Notes under the pieces: model-generated
What the model saw: the letters and a program-made list of their open reading frames with translations, nothing else
Databases searched by the model: none
What the model was told of the DNA's origin: nothing
In this document: positions 24,585-33,886 of the stretch, piece after piece
Layout: every line of letters starts with the position of its first letter
Position numbering within the stretch: the stretch's first letter is position 1
NCBI GenBank assembly: GCA_910576545.1
Contig: CAJTKM010000001.1
Coordinates: forward strand, 124,001 to 188,000
DNA length: 64,000 nucleotides
DNA from: Lachnospiraceae bacterium
Lineage (GTDB): Bacteria; Bacillota; Clostridia; Lachnospirales; Anaerotignaceae
Reading direction: 5' to 3'
Position numbers and translations under genes: made by a program

Positions 24585-24890
24585 ATGAAATCCATCTTTG
24601 CACAAAGGCTGAAAGAAACGCGCATCGCAAACCACCTCACGCAGGAAAAACTTGCCGCCCGTCTGGATTACGGCTATACCGCCATCGCCAATTACGAAAG
24701 CGGGCGCAACGAACCCTCAATCAGCGATTTTGTGCGCCTCTGCGAAGCCCTCAACGCTTCCGCTGATTACCTCCTTGGGCTGTCGGATATCCGCCGCCCC
24801 TATGCCGTGGCGGACCGGCAGCTGCTGGAGGATTTGATGGAACGCGCCCATGCCCTCGAAATGCACTGCGCCGCTCTGCTGAAACCCTGA
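24585..24890 (+). CDS. XRE-family HTH regulator (101 aa)
   Basis: The N-terminal HTH is FAQRLKETRIANHLTQEKLA with DYGYTAIANYESGRNEPS; the tail (about 68-101) is a short helix likely for dimerisation. ATG after AGGAGG. The shared upstream region contains an imperfect inverted repeat TTGACA..TGTCAA near 24466. Confidence 0.88.
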   Translation: MKSIFAQRLKETRIANHLTQEKLAARLDYGYTAIANYESGRNEPSISDFVRLCEALNASADYLLGLSDIRRPYAVADRQLLEDLMERAHALEMHCAALLKP

Positions 24891-24900
24891 ATGTTTGCCC

Positions 24901-24935
24901 AATAAGGACAGGCTTTTGCCCGTCCTTATTTTTTT
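24901..24935 (+). terminator. Terminator of XRE gene
   Basis: AAGGACAGGC pairs with GCCCGTCCTT, followed by T run. Confidence 0.85.
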
Positions 24936-25054
24936 GGAATCCATAGCTGTTTTATATATAATCAGGAAATATCTGGTAAAAATGTCTGTTTTTTGCCGTT
25001 TTTTTCCATTCTCATTCGTCAATTAAACAAATTATTTATATTTAACGAAAATTG

Positions 25055-25083
25055 TTGATTATTTTTTAAGGCAGTGTTATAAT
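25055..25083 (+). promoter_or_regulatory. Promoter of TetR gene
   Basis: TTGATT, a 17-nt spacer and TATAAT, about 30 nt before the ribosome site. Confidence 0.65.
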
Positions 25084-25119
25084 GTTTTCCAGAAAAGCAC
25101 TTGGAAAGGAGGGAATGGA

Positions 25120-25701
25120 ATGATTGCTGAAAAACAGGACCGACGTGTCAAACGGACGAAAAACCTGATGCGCAGTGCGCTGATGGACCTGATGAACGAA
25201 AAACCGTTCAGCGAGATTACAGCGAAGGATGTGACTGCAAAGGCTGATTTGAACCGTGCGACTTTTTACCTGCATTATACCAACGTGTTCGCCCTGCTGG
25301 ACGAGATGGAAAATGAGGTTGTGGAAAAATTCGCGCAGATGCTGGATAAATTGGAGATTCGGCAGGGGGAGGCGTGGGAATACCCGCTTATCGGCCATAT
25401 CTGCGATTATATAGTAGAAAACCCGAAGCTCTGCCGTTGCCTGCTTCTTCAGTCCCGAAGCGACCGTCTTGCGGGGAAACTTACGGAGATTATGAAGCAG
25501 AAAGGCAGGAAAGTGCGGCAGGAACGGGGCGTAAATCCGGAATCCCCTGAAGCGGAATATATCCACCAGTTTATCGCCTATGGTGCGATGGGCATGGTGA
25601 AGCAGTGGCTGGAGGAGGGCATGCCGCTTTCCCGCGAGGAAATGATGATGCTTGCCGAACGGCTGACCCGCCCGATTTTACAGATGCTGGTTGAAGGATA
25701 G
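25120..25701 (+). CDS. TetR/AcrR-family regulator
   Basis: A 193-aa regulator with an N-terminal TetR HTH: RTKNLMRSALMDLMNEKPFSEITAKDVTAKADLNRATFYLHY. The C-terminal ligand domain (about 70-190) is of the YxaF/TetR_C type. ATG after AAAGGAGGG. It probably represses the export operon that starts 180 nt downstream. Confidence 0.92.
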   Translation: MIAEKQDRRVKRTKNLMRSALMDLMNEKPFSEITAKDVTAKADLNRATFYLHYTNVFALLDEMENEVVEKFAQMLDKLEIRQGEAWEYPLIGHICDYIVENPKLCRCLLLQSRSDRLAGKLTEIMKQKGRKVRQERGVNPESPEAEYIHQFIAYGAMGMVKQWLEEGMPLSREEMMMLAERLTRPILQMLVEG

Positions 25702-25702
25702 G

Positions 25703-25855
25703 AAAACCCCTGGGACTGCCAGCCGCAGTTTAATTGAATAACACAGGTATTACACCGCAGACGCGCAGATGCGTGGCTGCAAAATAAAGTTTGGGATCAA
25801 ACCCTTTTCAAAGGGTTTGCAGGGGGTTGGGGACAGCGTCCCCAAGGTCTTTATA
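25703..25855 (+). repeat. Family A repeat, copy 6, between tetR and the export operon
   Basis: The right half is typical (TTGGGATCAAACCCTTTTCAAAGGG, GGGGACAGCGTCCCCAAGG); the core differs and holds CAGACGCGCAGATGCGTGGCTG. Confidence 0.65.
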
Positions 25856-25882
25856 ATCTTTTTGGAGAAGGAGTAGAAAGCA

Positions 25883-26941
25883 ATGAATAAAGGAAAAAGA
25901 ATGTTTTTGGCATGTATCGCTGCTGGCTGTGTAGCTTTCAGCGGCTGTGCATCTCAGGAAAGCGGAGATGCCGCCGCTGTACCCCAGCCCAGGCTGGTTA
26001 CCGGCACAGTGGAATGTAAGGAAGTCTATATCCGTGCGAAAATCCCCGGCTACCTGACGGATATCCCCATTGAGGAAGGGCAGGAGGTTGCGGCAGGGGA
26101 TTTGCTGTTTGCTACGGACCGGCGAGATGTGGAAGTGAAACACACGCAGGCGGCGGCAACCGTCACTGCGGCGGCCTCCGCAGTCGAAGCCGCAAAGGCC
26201 CTTGTCGACAAAGCGCAGGCAAATGTTGACCTGCTGGAGGAAGAATACGGAAAATATCAGGAGCTTTACGAAATGGAGGCTGTTGCGCAGGATACCATGG
26301 ATAAGCTGACAACGCAGCTTGAGGCGGCGAAGCTGGACGTACAGGCGGCAACAGGGCAGTATCAGGCCGCACAGGGGCAGTATCAGGCCGCACAGGGCGT
26401 GCTTTCCGAAGTCAACCTGAACCTGGACCAGACCGCGCAGTATGCCCCCTGCAATGGCACAGTGACGATGGTTTCCTCATCCGTTGGCGAACTTATCGGC
26501 ACAGGAACCACTATCGTTACGCTTACGGATTACAGCGACCGCTGGATACTGGCGAATGTGGACGAATACGAAATCGGCAAACTACAGATCGGGCAGGAAT
26601 TACCGCTGACCAGCAAGGCGTATCCCGATACTGTTTTTCATGGCAAGATTGTCAATGTCAGCAAAAACCCGGATTTCGCTATCAAGAAATCCACCAATGA
26701 GCTGAACGACCAGGATATTATGACATATGAAGTGAAAATCAAGCTTTCTGATGAAGACGACGTTATGCTCTACCCCGGTATGCTTGTCAGCGTGAATCTT
26801 GACGAAGCCACAGCCGCCGCACCGGAGGACGCGGAAAGCACAGAACCGGAAAATGAAACTGTGAATGAAAATGGCGACGCCCCGCAGAATACGGAGGGCG
26901 CAGACGAGATCATTGAGATAATCGAAATAGGTGACGAGTAA
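25883..26941 (+). CDS. Lipoprotein membrane-fusion (HlyD/YbhG-like) adaptor
   Basis: A 352-aa lipoprotein: signal FLACIAAGCVAFSGC with the lipobox cysteine at about 23. A lipoyl half-domain follows (VYIRAKIPGYLTDIPIEEGQEV), then a coiled coil (about 75-175, with two 21-bp tandem repeats encoding GQYQAAQ), the second lipoyl half and a beta-barrel domain. The C-terminal 45 residues are acidic. It should bridge the ABC-2 permeases to the TolC-like protein. The ATG lies after GGAGAAGGAG. The next gene overlaps by 1 nt. Confidence 0.9.
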   Translation: MNKGKRMFLACIAAGCVAFSGCASQESGDAAAVPQPRLVTGTVECKEVYIRAKIPGYLTDIPIEEGQEVAAGDLLFATDRRDVEVKHTQAAATVTAAASAVEAAKALVDKAQANVDLLEEEYGKYQELYEMEAVAQDTMDKLTTQLEAAKLDVQAATGQYQAAQGQYQAAQGVLSEVNLNLDQTAQYAPCNGTVTMVSSSVGELIGTGTTIVTLTDYSDRWILANVDEYEIGKLQIGQELPLTSKAYPDTVFHGKIVNVSKNPDFAIKKSTNELNDQDIMTYEVKIKLSDEDDVMLYPGMLVSVNLDEATAAAPEDAESTEPENETVNENGDAPQNTEGADEIIEIIEIGDE

Positions 26942-28122
26942 TGGTGAAAACTTTTTTCAAAGGCTTTTTGCGGGAGCTGTTACTGCTCTGGAAGGATAAA
27001 CGTATGCTGTTCATGTTCCTGATTGCGCCGCTCGCGCTGAATATCGTGGTCTGCGGCGCGTTCAGCAACGGCGTTGTCAATCATATCCCGTTGGCGGCGG
27101 TAGAAAACTCCTCCACTGCACAGACCCGCGCGCTTCTGCGGGCGTTTGACGAATCCGACCGCTTCGATGTGACCGCTGTGCTCCAAAGCCAGGAAGAAGC
27201 CAAACGTATGCTGGAAGCAGGGGAAGTACAGGGAATCATTGTAATTCCTGAAAATTATACAAGGAATTTGCAGCTGGGACAGCAGGCGGAGGTGCTTGTC
27301 GGCGTAAACAGCGCGAACAATATCGTCGGCAACAGCGCGGTTGTTTCTGTGATGCAGGTTGTCAAGACAGTATCTACTCAGGTTGCAGTCAAAAGCTATG
27401 TTGCAGCCGGCAGCAGTATTGCGGAAGGCACGGCAAAGGTTATGCCCGTTTCCAGCATACTGCGCCCATGGTTCAACCCGCAGTTCAGCTACCTGACGTA
27501 TCTGGGGCTGGGACTTTCGGGGCTGGTGTTCCACCAGCTGTTTTTAATGACGATTGCAAGCGCGTTTGCAGAGGAAAAGGAAAACGGCGGCATATTGGCG
27601 GGCAGTATGGCCCGCAGGGAATGTATGATCCATTTTATCAATAAAATGTTTTTTTACGGCGCGGCGGGCTTTGCCCTGCTTGTGCTGAATATTGACGTTG
27701 TTATGCGGCTGTTCGGTTTCCCCATGCGCGGGAGCAGGGCAGACCTGTTGCTGCTCTGCGGCGCGTTTATATTCTGCCTGCTGGGCTTTGGCGCGCTCCT
27801 CGGCATATTAAGCCGGAACGTGCTCCACGCCATACAATGGCTGATGGCGCTGACCTACCCGTTTTTTATCCTGTCCGGTTTTTCATGGCCGCACAGCGAA
27901 ATGCCCGGTTATCTGGTGCAGGCGGCACAGATCCTGCCCTCCACGCACTTTTTGAATCCTCTGCGGGAAATCGTGCTGATGGGCAGCGGCTTTGAGCGGA
28001 CGGCGCTGGCACACAGCAGGGATATGCTCATACTGCTCGGCATTGCGGCGATGCTTTTGAGCGCGGCGGCGTTTGCATGGAAAATGCTGCGGGCAGAACG
28101 GAAGGAGGCGGCAGAGGCATGA
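26941..28122 (+). CDS. ABC-2 type permease (YbhR/YhhJ-like), first
   Basis: A 393-aa membrane protein with one N-terminal span, a large extracytoplasmic domain (about 45-180) and five more spans to the C-terminus, the ABC2_membrane_3 layout. Its start overlaps the adaptor stop (TAATG). Homologous to the following gene; together they would form a heterodimeric export pore. Confidence 0.9.
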   Translation: MVKTFFKGFLRELLLLWKDKRMLFMFLIAPLALNIVVCGAFSNGVVNHIPLAAVENSSTAQTRALLRAFDESDRFDVTAVLQSQEEAKRMLEAGEVQGIIVIPENYTRNLQLGQQAEVLVGVNSANNIVGNSAVVSVMQVVKTVSTQVAVKSYVAAGSSIAEGTAKVMPVSSILRPWFNPQFSYLTYLGLGLSGLVFHQLFLMTIASAFAEEKENGGILAGSMARRECMIHFINKMFFYGAAGFALLVLNIDVVMRLFGFPMRGSRADLLLLCGAFIFCLLGFGALLGILSRNVLHAIQWLMALTYPFFILSGFSWPHSEMPGYLVQAAQILPSTHFLNPLREIVLMGSGFERTALAHSRDMLILLGIAAMLLSAAAFAWKMLRAERKEAAEA

Positions 28123-29360
28123 AAGCAATCGCAAAACTTTTCCTGCGGGAATGGAAGTATCTGCTGAAACGTCCCCGCACGCTGATTCTGATGGTGCTGG
28201 TTCCGCTTTTTGTTACGTTTCTCTGCGGCGAAAGTTATTCGCAGGGATATTTTGAAAACCTGAAAATGGGCGTTGTGGATTACAGTTACAGCAAACAGAC
28301 GCGGGAAGTTGTTGAAGCCTTCCGGCAGTCGCCGTATTTTGACATCGTGGGCTACTATAACAACGAGGAGGAAATCAGCGAAGCCATGAAGGACGGGGAG
28401 ATCGTCGGCTGCCTGATATTCCCATCCGATTTTACAAAGAAACTCCAGCAGGGACAGCAGGCAGAAGTCCTGCTCGGCTCTAACGCTGTTAATATGGGCT
28501 ACGGCAGTACCATCAACCTCAAAGGCTCGGAAGTTCTGGGAACTGTTTCAACGCAGATGGCAGTCAAAAGCCTTGTTGCAAAGGGCGATACCGTGCAGGA
28601 CGCGCTTGCGGCAATGAACCCCGTTGGCTTTTATACCCGCCAGTGGTATAATCCTACGAATAACTTCAGCTATTTCCTGACATTTGGCTTTGTCGCGGCA
28701 ACGATACAGCAAACGCTTGTTTATTTTGCGGCAATTTCACTGGCAAGAGAAAAAACAAGCGGGCATCTGGACGAAATCCGCGCCATTACGAAAAGCAGTA
28801 TCATACAGGTACTTGTAAAAACGGTTGTATACCTGTTCATCTCCCTTGTGGCGTGGGCGGCGTGTTCGTTTGTTATTTACCGCGTTTATGGTATCCCTAT
28901 GCGCGGGGAAATGACGGTCTGGCTGGCATACAGTACACTGTTCCTGCTGGCAGTCGTGGCGATGGGGCAGTTTTTTTCCGCCATTATGCCCAACCCGGTG
29001 CTGGCGACGTCGCTCTCCCTTGTGTTTACTTCGCCCTCCCTCGTGCTGAGCGGGTACACATGGCCGACGATGGCCCTGCCGGAACTGTATCAGGGATTGG
29101 CGCAGGTGTTCCCGCTGACGCATTTTGTCATTGGCTACCGCAATGTTGCGCTGACAGGCTGCGGGTTTGAAGCCATTGGGCAGGAAATGGCAGTTTTGGG
29201 CGGAATCAGCGCTGCCTGCCTGCTTTTAAGCATTGTCATATGGCATCTGAAAATGGCGCATTATGAAAAGAAAAAACAGTATGTGCAGACGGGAGAATCC
29301 CCTGGAACTGAATCCGCAATTACCGCGGAACAGGGAGAGCCTGCTGCCGCAGAACTTTGA
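28119..29360 (+). CDS. ABC-2 type permease (YbhS/YhhJ-like), second
   Basis: A 413-aa paralogue of the preceding gene with the same topology and matching segments (TQMAVKSLVAKGDT versus TQVAVKSYVAAGSS). ATG at 28119 overlaps the preceding stop by 4 nt and follows AGGAGG. No ATP-binding cassette gene lies in this operon, so an ATPase would have to come from elsewhere. Confidence 0.9.
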   Translation: MKAIAKLFLREWKYLLKRPRTLILMVLVPLFVTFLCGESYSQGYFENLKMGVVDYSYSKQTREVVEAFRQSPYFDIVGYYNNEEEISEAMKDGEIVGCLIFPSDFTKKLQQGQQAEVLLGSNAVNMGYGSTINLKGSEVLGTVSTQMAVKSLVAKGDTVQDALAAMNPVGFYTRQWYNPTNNFSYFLTFGFVAATIQQTLVYFAAISLAREKTSGHLDEIRAITKSSIIQVLVKTVVYLFISLVAWAACSFVIYRVYGIPMRGEMTVWLAYSTLFLLAVVAMGQFFSAIMPNPVLATSLSLVFTSPSLVLSGYTWPTMALPELYQGLAQVFPLTHFVIGYRNVALTGCGFEAIGQEMAVLGGISAACLLLSIVIWHLKMAHYEKKKQYVQTGESPGTESAITAEQGEPAAAEL

Positions 29361-29378
29361 ACACAGGAGGGGAACGAT

Positions 29379-30785
29379 ATGAATGTGAAACGGTATAAAA
29401 AGATGTGCGCACTGCTTCTTGCGGGCGCAATGACAGCCGGCATGACGGTGCCGGCATATGCCGCACAAAGCAAAAATGTTGTCGTACAGCCGGAAAAGGC
29501 CCCTGATGAGCCGATGACGCTGGAAGAAATCCAGAAAGAGGTTCAGCGGAGCAACCGCCTGAATAAAACGCTGGAACTGAATTTCAAAAAGGTGGAGGCG
29601 GGACTGCGCGCCGTTGACGATGGGCTGACGGATTTGACCGATATGCAGAATGACGCGGCGCATTCCAGAAGGCAGGCGAGTAATGCTTCCGGACAGGGGC
29701 AAAGTGCGTTAGGGCAAATTACAGATAAAACAGGACAGCTCGGGTCGCAGCTGGGCGGAGTTTTGGGCAAGCCAGGGGAAGCCTTGGGTGAAGGATTAGG
29801 CAATGCCTTTGGCGGCCTTGCGCAGATTGAGAGCGGGCTGCTTTCCGCCGCATCCCGCACAGCGGGCGCGATGGAAACTATGGTAGACACCATTGCGGAA
29901 CAGCAGAGGGATACCCTTGAAGACCAGCAGACCGGCCTGAAAAATACGCGCCTGGATCTGAAACAGACACAGCAGGACTGGAAAGAGGAATCCCAGCTTG
30001 TAACGCAGCTGCTTGTTACGAAAACGGTGCAGGTAGAAGCGGGTATTGCCCTGCTTGCGGAAAAACAGGAGCTTTTGGAGCGTGTCTGTGAAATTGAAGG
30101 GAAAAAGGCGGAATTGGGGTTCAGCACAAATGTTGACCTCGAAGGGAAAAAGCTGGAGGTTGCGCAGGGTGCAAAGGATTTGCAGGATGCGGCTGACGGC
30201 CTGACGCTTCTGAAACGCCAGCTGAACGACCTGATGGGGCGCGATCTGGACGAAACGCTCGTCATTACGCCGCCTGAATTTACGCGGGATATTGAAACCG
30301 CACCGGAATACAGTGAAGAACTTTTGAAACAGGCAACAGACAAAAGCTATAAGCTGAAAACCCTCCGGCGTGATAAACAGCAGGCGGAGGAAAAAACAAA
30401 TAATAATTCTCTGTATGATGGGCAGATTCGCGCAAGTGAGCTGGATATGGATATCGCGGACGTTGCAATGGAAGATGAAAAAGCCTCTATCGCCAACGAC
30501 CTGAAAAAGAAACTCGATGCCATTAATGCGGCGGCGGCAGCTTACCAGAACCAGAAAGACACATTGAAAAAGGCAAAAACAGAATGGGAACACCAGCAGG
30601 CTTCGGCAAAGCTGGGCATTGTTTCCCCTGTGGAATTGCAGGCATTGCAGCTGCAGTATGAACAGACGGAGCTTGCGCTGATGAATGCGGCTTATGCATA
30701 TGATATTGCCTGGGGCGAATATACTATGATGATGGAAGGCACTTCCTCCGATATTTATAATACCTATAAGGCACAGCTTGGGTAA
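29379..30785 (+). CDS. TolC-like coiled-coil exported protein
   Basis: A 468-aa protein with a signal peptide (ALLLAGAMTAGMTVPAYA, cleavage near 30) and long helices arranged like outer-membrane efflux proteins: a heptad-rich block at about 45-230 and another at about 320-468 ending in LQYEQTELALMNAAYAYDIAWGEY, typical of TolC-family C-termini. A Gly-rich insert (about 95-150) interrupts the first block. There is no obvious beta-strand porin region. The organism appears Gram-positive, so a true outer-membrane channel is unexpected; it may form a cell-wall conduit. It is last in the adaptor-permease operon. Confidence 0.75.
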   Translation: MNVKRYKKMCALLLAGAMTAGMTVPAYAAQSKNVVVQPEKAPDEPMTLEEIQKEVQRSNRLNKTLELNFKKVEAGLRAVDDGLTDLTDMQNDAAHSRRQASNASGQGQSALGQITDKTGQLGSQLGGVLGKPGEALGEGLGNAFGGLAQIESGLLSAASRTAGAMETMVDTIAEQQRDTLEDQQTGLKNTRLDLKQTQQDWKEESQLVTQLLVTKTVQVEAGIALLAEKQELLERVCEIEGKKAELGFSTNVDLEGKKLEVAQGAKDLQDAADGLTLLKRQLNDLMGRDLDETLVITPPEFTRDIETAPEYSEELLKQATDKSYKLKTLRRDKQQAEEKTNNNSLYDGQIRASELDMDIADVAMEDEKASIANDLKKKLDAINAAAAAYQNQKDTLKKAKTEWEHQQASAKLGIVSPVELQALQLQYEQTELALMNAAYAYDIAWGEYTMMMEGTSSDIYNTYKAQLG

Positions 30786-30798
30786 TGCCCGCTGTCCC

Positions 30799-30845
30799 CT
30801 GAAAAACAGCCTTTGCAATGCTCAAAATGCTGAGGCTGTTTTCAT
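30799..30845 (+). terminator. Terminator of the export operon
   Basis: AAAACAGCCT pairs with AGGCTGTTTT across a 20-nt loop, followed by CATTT. Confidence 0.65.
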
Positions 30846-30882
30846 TTGGAATTTCTTGTCTTATACTATATATGGATTCTTG

Positions 30883-30911
30883 TTGCCTTTTCATACAAGA
30901 TGTGGTAAGAT
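30883..30911 (+). promoter_or_regulatory. Promoter of nrdDG
   Basis: TTGCCT, a 17-nt spacer ending in TGG and TAAGAT. Confidence 0.55.
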
Positions 30912-30922
30912 ATAAGAACATT

Positions 30923-30943
30923 GAATCCCGCGCGGCGGGATTC
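30923..30943 (+). promoter_or_regulatory. Hairpin in nrdD leader
   Basis: GAATCCCGC and GCGGGATTC form a perfect 9-bp stem with a 3-nt loop, followed by CATTTTT. It could act as an operator or attenuator. No NrdR-box-like sequence is seen. Confidence 0.5.
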
Positions 30944-30968
30944 CATTTTTCTGGCAGGAGGGAACACC

Positions 30969-33086
30969 ATGTATGTAATTAAAAAGGACAATACCCATGA
31001 GGCGTGGAATGTGCAGAAAGTTGTGGTCGCGGTCAATAAATCCGCTTACCGCGCACTGGTTAAATTTACGCCGGAGGAGCTGGATTTCATCTGCCGGTTC
31101 GTAGAAGAAAAGGCGCGTTCATTAGGCAAGGAGGGCATCCCCATTGCCGAGATGCACAACATCGTGGAGGGCGCGTTGGAGCAGGTAAAGCCGGAGGTTG
31201 CGAAAAGTTACCGCGATTACCGCAATTATAAGCAGGATTTTGTCAGGATGCTGGACGAGGTTTACAAAAAAAGCCAGTCTATCATGTATATTGGGGATAA
31301 GGAAAACAGCAATACCGACAGCGCGCTCGTTTCTACGAAACGCAGCCTTGTGTTTAACCAGCTGAACAAAGAGCTTTACCAGAAATTCTTCATGACGACG
31401 GAGGAATTGCAGGCGTGCAGGGACGGGTACCTCTATATTCACGATATGTCTGCGCGGCGGGATACCATGAACTGCTGTTTGTTTGACGTGAAATCTGTAC
31501 TGACGGGCGGCTTTGAGATGGGCAACCTCTGGTACAATGAGCCTAAAACGCTGGAAGTGGCGTTCGATGTTATCGGGGATATCGTGCTTTCCGCCGCAAG
31601 CCAGCAGTACGGCGGGTTTACGGTGCCTTCTGTTGACCAGCTTTTGGAACCGTTTGCGGAGCGCAGCTATGAAAAGTTTTACCGCCGCTATATTGACCTC
31701 GGCCTGACGCCGAAAGCGGCGGACAGGGAGGCCATTAAAGATATACGCAAGGACTTTGAACAGGGCTTCCAGGGCTGGGAATATAAATTCAACACCGTTG
31801 CATCCAGCAGGGGCGATTATCCGTTTATTACAATGACGTTCGGCATTGGTACGGGGAAATTTGCGAAAATGGCGGCAACGCTTATGCTGGAGGTCCGCCG
31901 GAAAGGGCAGGGGAAAAAGAACTGCAAAAAGCCTGTGCTTTTTCCGAAGCTGGTGTTTTTATACGACGAAAAGCTGCATGGCCCCGGCGGGGAGCTGGAG
32001 GACGTTTTTGAGGCGGGGATTCTCTGTTCCTCCAAAACGATGTATCCCGACTGGCTTTCTCTTTCGGGCGAAGGCTATGTAGCAGAGATGTACCAGAAAT
32101 ATGGCGCGGTTGTCAGCCCCATGGGGTGCAGGGCGTTCCTTTCGCCGTGGTTTGAGCGGGGCGGCATGGAGCCGGCTGACGCGGCGGACAAGCCCGTATT
32201 TGTTGGGCGTTTCAATATTGGCGTTGTCAGCCTGCATTTGCCGATGATTTACGCGAGGGCAAAACAGGAGAGCCGGCCGTTTTATGAGGTTCTGGACTAT
32301 TATCTGGAACTGATACGGCAGCTGCATATCCGTACCTATGCCTATTTGGGGGAGATGCGCGCGTCTACAAACCCGCTGGCTTACTGCGAGGGTGGTTTCT
32401 ACGGCGGGCATCTGGGGATACATGACAAAATCAAGCCCCTGCTGAAAGCGGCAACGGCCTCTTTCGGCATTACTGCGCTGAATGAATTGCAGGAGCTGCA
32501 CAATGGAAAATCGCTTGTGGAGGACGGGCAGTTTGCCATTGACACATTGCAGCACATCAATGATAAAATAAACGAATACAAGCAGGCGGATGGCAACCTT
32601 TATGCCATTTACGGCACGCCCGCCGAAAGCCTCTGCGGTTTGCAGGTGACGCAGTTCCGCAAAAAATACGGCATTGTGGAGAATGTTTCTGACCGACCGT
32701 ATGTCAGCAACAGCTTTCACTGCCATGTGACGGAGGATATTTCACCGATTGAAAAACAGGATTTGGAAAAACGCTTCTGGGATTTATCCAACGGCGGAAA
32801 AATACAGTATGTCAAATACCCGATAGATTATAATTTGGACGCGATACGCACGCTGGTGCGTCGGGCGATGAAGATGGGCTTTTACGAAGGTGTGAACCTT
32901 TCCCTTGCCTACTGCGATGACTGCGGACATCAGGAGCTGGAAATGGATGTCTGCCCGAAATGCGGGAGCAAAAACCTGACGAAAATCGAGCGCATGAACG
33001 GCTATCTTTCGTATTCACGGGTGAAGGGCGATACGCGGCTGAATGACGCAAAAATGGCGGAGATTGCGGAAAGGAAAAGTATGTGA
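30969..33086 (+). CDS. nrdD: Anaerobic ribonucleoside-triphosphate reductase
   Basis: Class III reductase making dNTPs without oxygen, using a glycyl radical. The 705-aa protein has an N-terminal ATP-cone (about 1-90), the active-site barrel, a C-terminal zinc site CDDCG and CPKCG, and the radical loop RMNGYLSYSRVKGD near the end. ATG at 30969 lies after GGAGGG; the extension upstream crosses the hairpin and is rejected. The stop overlaps nrdG. Confidence 0.97.
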   Translation: MYVIKKDNTHEAWNVQKVVVAVNKSAYRALVKFTPEELDFICRFVEEKARSLGKEGIPIAEMHNIVEGALEQVKPEVAKSYRDYRNYKQDFVRMLDEVYKKSQSIMYIGDKENSNTDSALVSTKRSLVFNQLNKELYQKFFMTTEELQACRDGYLYIHDMSARRDTMNCCLFDVKSVLTGGFEMGNLWYNEPKTLEVAFDVIGDIVLSAASQQYGGFTVPSVDQLLEPFAERSYEKFYRRYIDLGLTPKAADREAIKDIRKDFEQGFQGWEYKFNTVASSRGDYPFITMTFGIGTGKFAKMAATLMLEVRRKGQGKKNCKKPVLFPKLVFLYDEKLHGPGGELEDVFEAGILCSSKTMYPDWLSLSGEGYVAEMYQKYGAVVSPMGCRAFLSPWFERGGMEPADAADKPVFVGRFNIGVVSLHLPMIYARAKQESRPFYEVLDYYLELIRQLHIRTYAYLGEMRASTNPLAYCEGGFYGGHLGIHDKIKPLLKAATASFGITALNELQELHNGKSLVEDGQFAIDTLQHINDKINEYKQADGNLYAIYGTPAESLCGLQVTQFRKKYGIVENVSDRPYVSNSFHCHVTEDISPIEKQDLEKRFWDLSNGGKIQYVKYPIDYNLDAIRTLVRRAMKMGFYEGVNLSLAYCDDCGHQELEMDVCPKCGSKNLTKIERMNGYLSYSRVKGDTRLNDAKMAEIAERKSM

Positions 33087-33580
33087 TGCGGTACCATAAT
33101 ATTACAACGGACGATATGCTCAATGGCGAAGGGCTGCGGACGGTACTCTGGACGGCGGGCTGCGGGCACCAGTGCAAAGGCTGTCAGAACCCTGTGACAT
33201 GGGACCCGGAGGGGGGGCTGCTGTTTGACGAAGCCGCTGAAACGGAGCTTTTTGCGAAGCTGGGAAAGGATTATATCAGCGGGCTGACGTTCAGCGGCGG
33301 CGACCCGCTTTTTCCTGCCAGCCGCGCGGAAGTGGAACGGCTGGCGGAAAAGGCGAAACGGCTCTTTCCGGAAAAGGATATCTGGCTTTATACGGGCTAC
33401 CGCTGGGAGGAAATCAGCGCACTGCCGATAATGGCGCATATTGACGTTCTGGTGGACGGGAAATTTATGGAGGATTTGAAGGACAGCAAGCTGCACTGGA
33501 AAGGCAGCTTCAACCAGAGAATTATAGATGTACAGAAATCCCTGAAAAACAGCGCTCTTTATTTTTACACAGCGGAATAA
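33086..33580 (+). CDS. nrdG: Anaerobic RNR-activating radical SAM protein
   Basis: A 164-aa activase that installs the glycyl radical in NrdD. The cluster motif is CGHQCKGC (CxxxCxxC), with FSGGDPL for SAM binding. ATG 33086 overlaps the nrdD stop by 1 nt (TGATG); a GTG at 33083 is the alternative. Confidence 0.96.
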   Translation: MRYHNITTDDMLNGEGLRTVLWTAGCGHQCKGCQNPVTWDPEGGLLFDEAAETELFAKLGKDYISGLTFSGGDPLFPASRAEVERLAEKAKRLFPEKDIWLYTGYRWEEISALPIMAHIDVLVDGKFMEDLKDSKLHWKGSFNQRIIDVQKSLKNSALYFYTAE

Positions 33581-33671
33581 TGCGTTATATGGAACGGAAA
33601 CGGGAAACTTCCGGAAGGCCGTATGATTTTGCGCCCGAAAAGGCACACTGTAAAGAAAAAGAAAATTTTTC

Positions 33672-33700
33672 TTGCTTATCCCGGAACAGTGTGCTATACT
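33672..33700 (+). promoter_or_regulatory. Promoter of riboswitch-controlled ATPase
   Basis: TTGCTT, a 17-nt spacer ending in TGC and TATACT; an extended -10 directly upstream of the aptamer. Confidence 0.75.
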
Positions 33701-33710
33701 CTATATCAAT

Positions 33711-33818
33711 AAAAGGGAGTAGCTTGGCGCGGTTCGCGTTTCCGGCGTTCGTCATCACGGCTTTTGCCCGGACGCCGCCCTTCAAAAGCCTTTTGGCTGT
33801 TCGAGGAAAGCAAGACTT
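33711..33818 (+). promoter_or_regulatory. yybP-ykoY manganese riboswitch
   Basis: The conserved elements are all present in order: GGGAGTAGC, GTTCGTCATCACGGC, GCCCGGACGCC and GCAAGACTTTT. This family senses Mn2+ and usually turns genes on when Mn is high. The 5' and 3' halves pair as expected for the two-legged fold. It is followed by an intrinsic terminator before the ATPase gene. Confidence 0.9.
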
Positions 33819-33859
33819 TTATTGTACAATGTTATTTTTGTGCAATGAAAGTCTTTTTT
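33812..33859 (+). terminator. Expression-platform terminator of the Mn riboswitch
   Basis: AAGACTTTTATTGTACAA pairs with TTGTGCAATGAAAGTC and is followed by TTTTTT. The 5' arm overlaps the aptamer's last conserved bases, so ligand binding can block the terminator. Confidence 0.8.
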
Positions 33860-33886
33860 CGTTGCACAGAAGAAGGAGGAGAAAAA

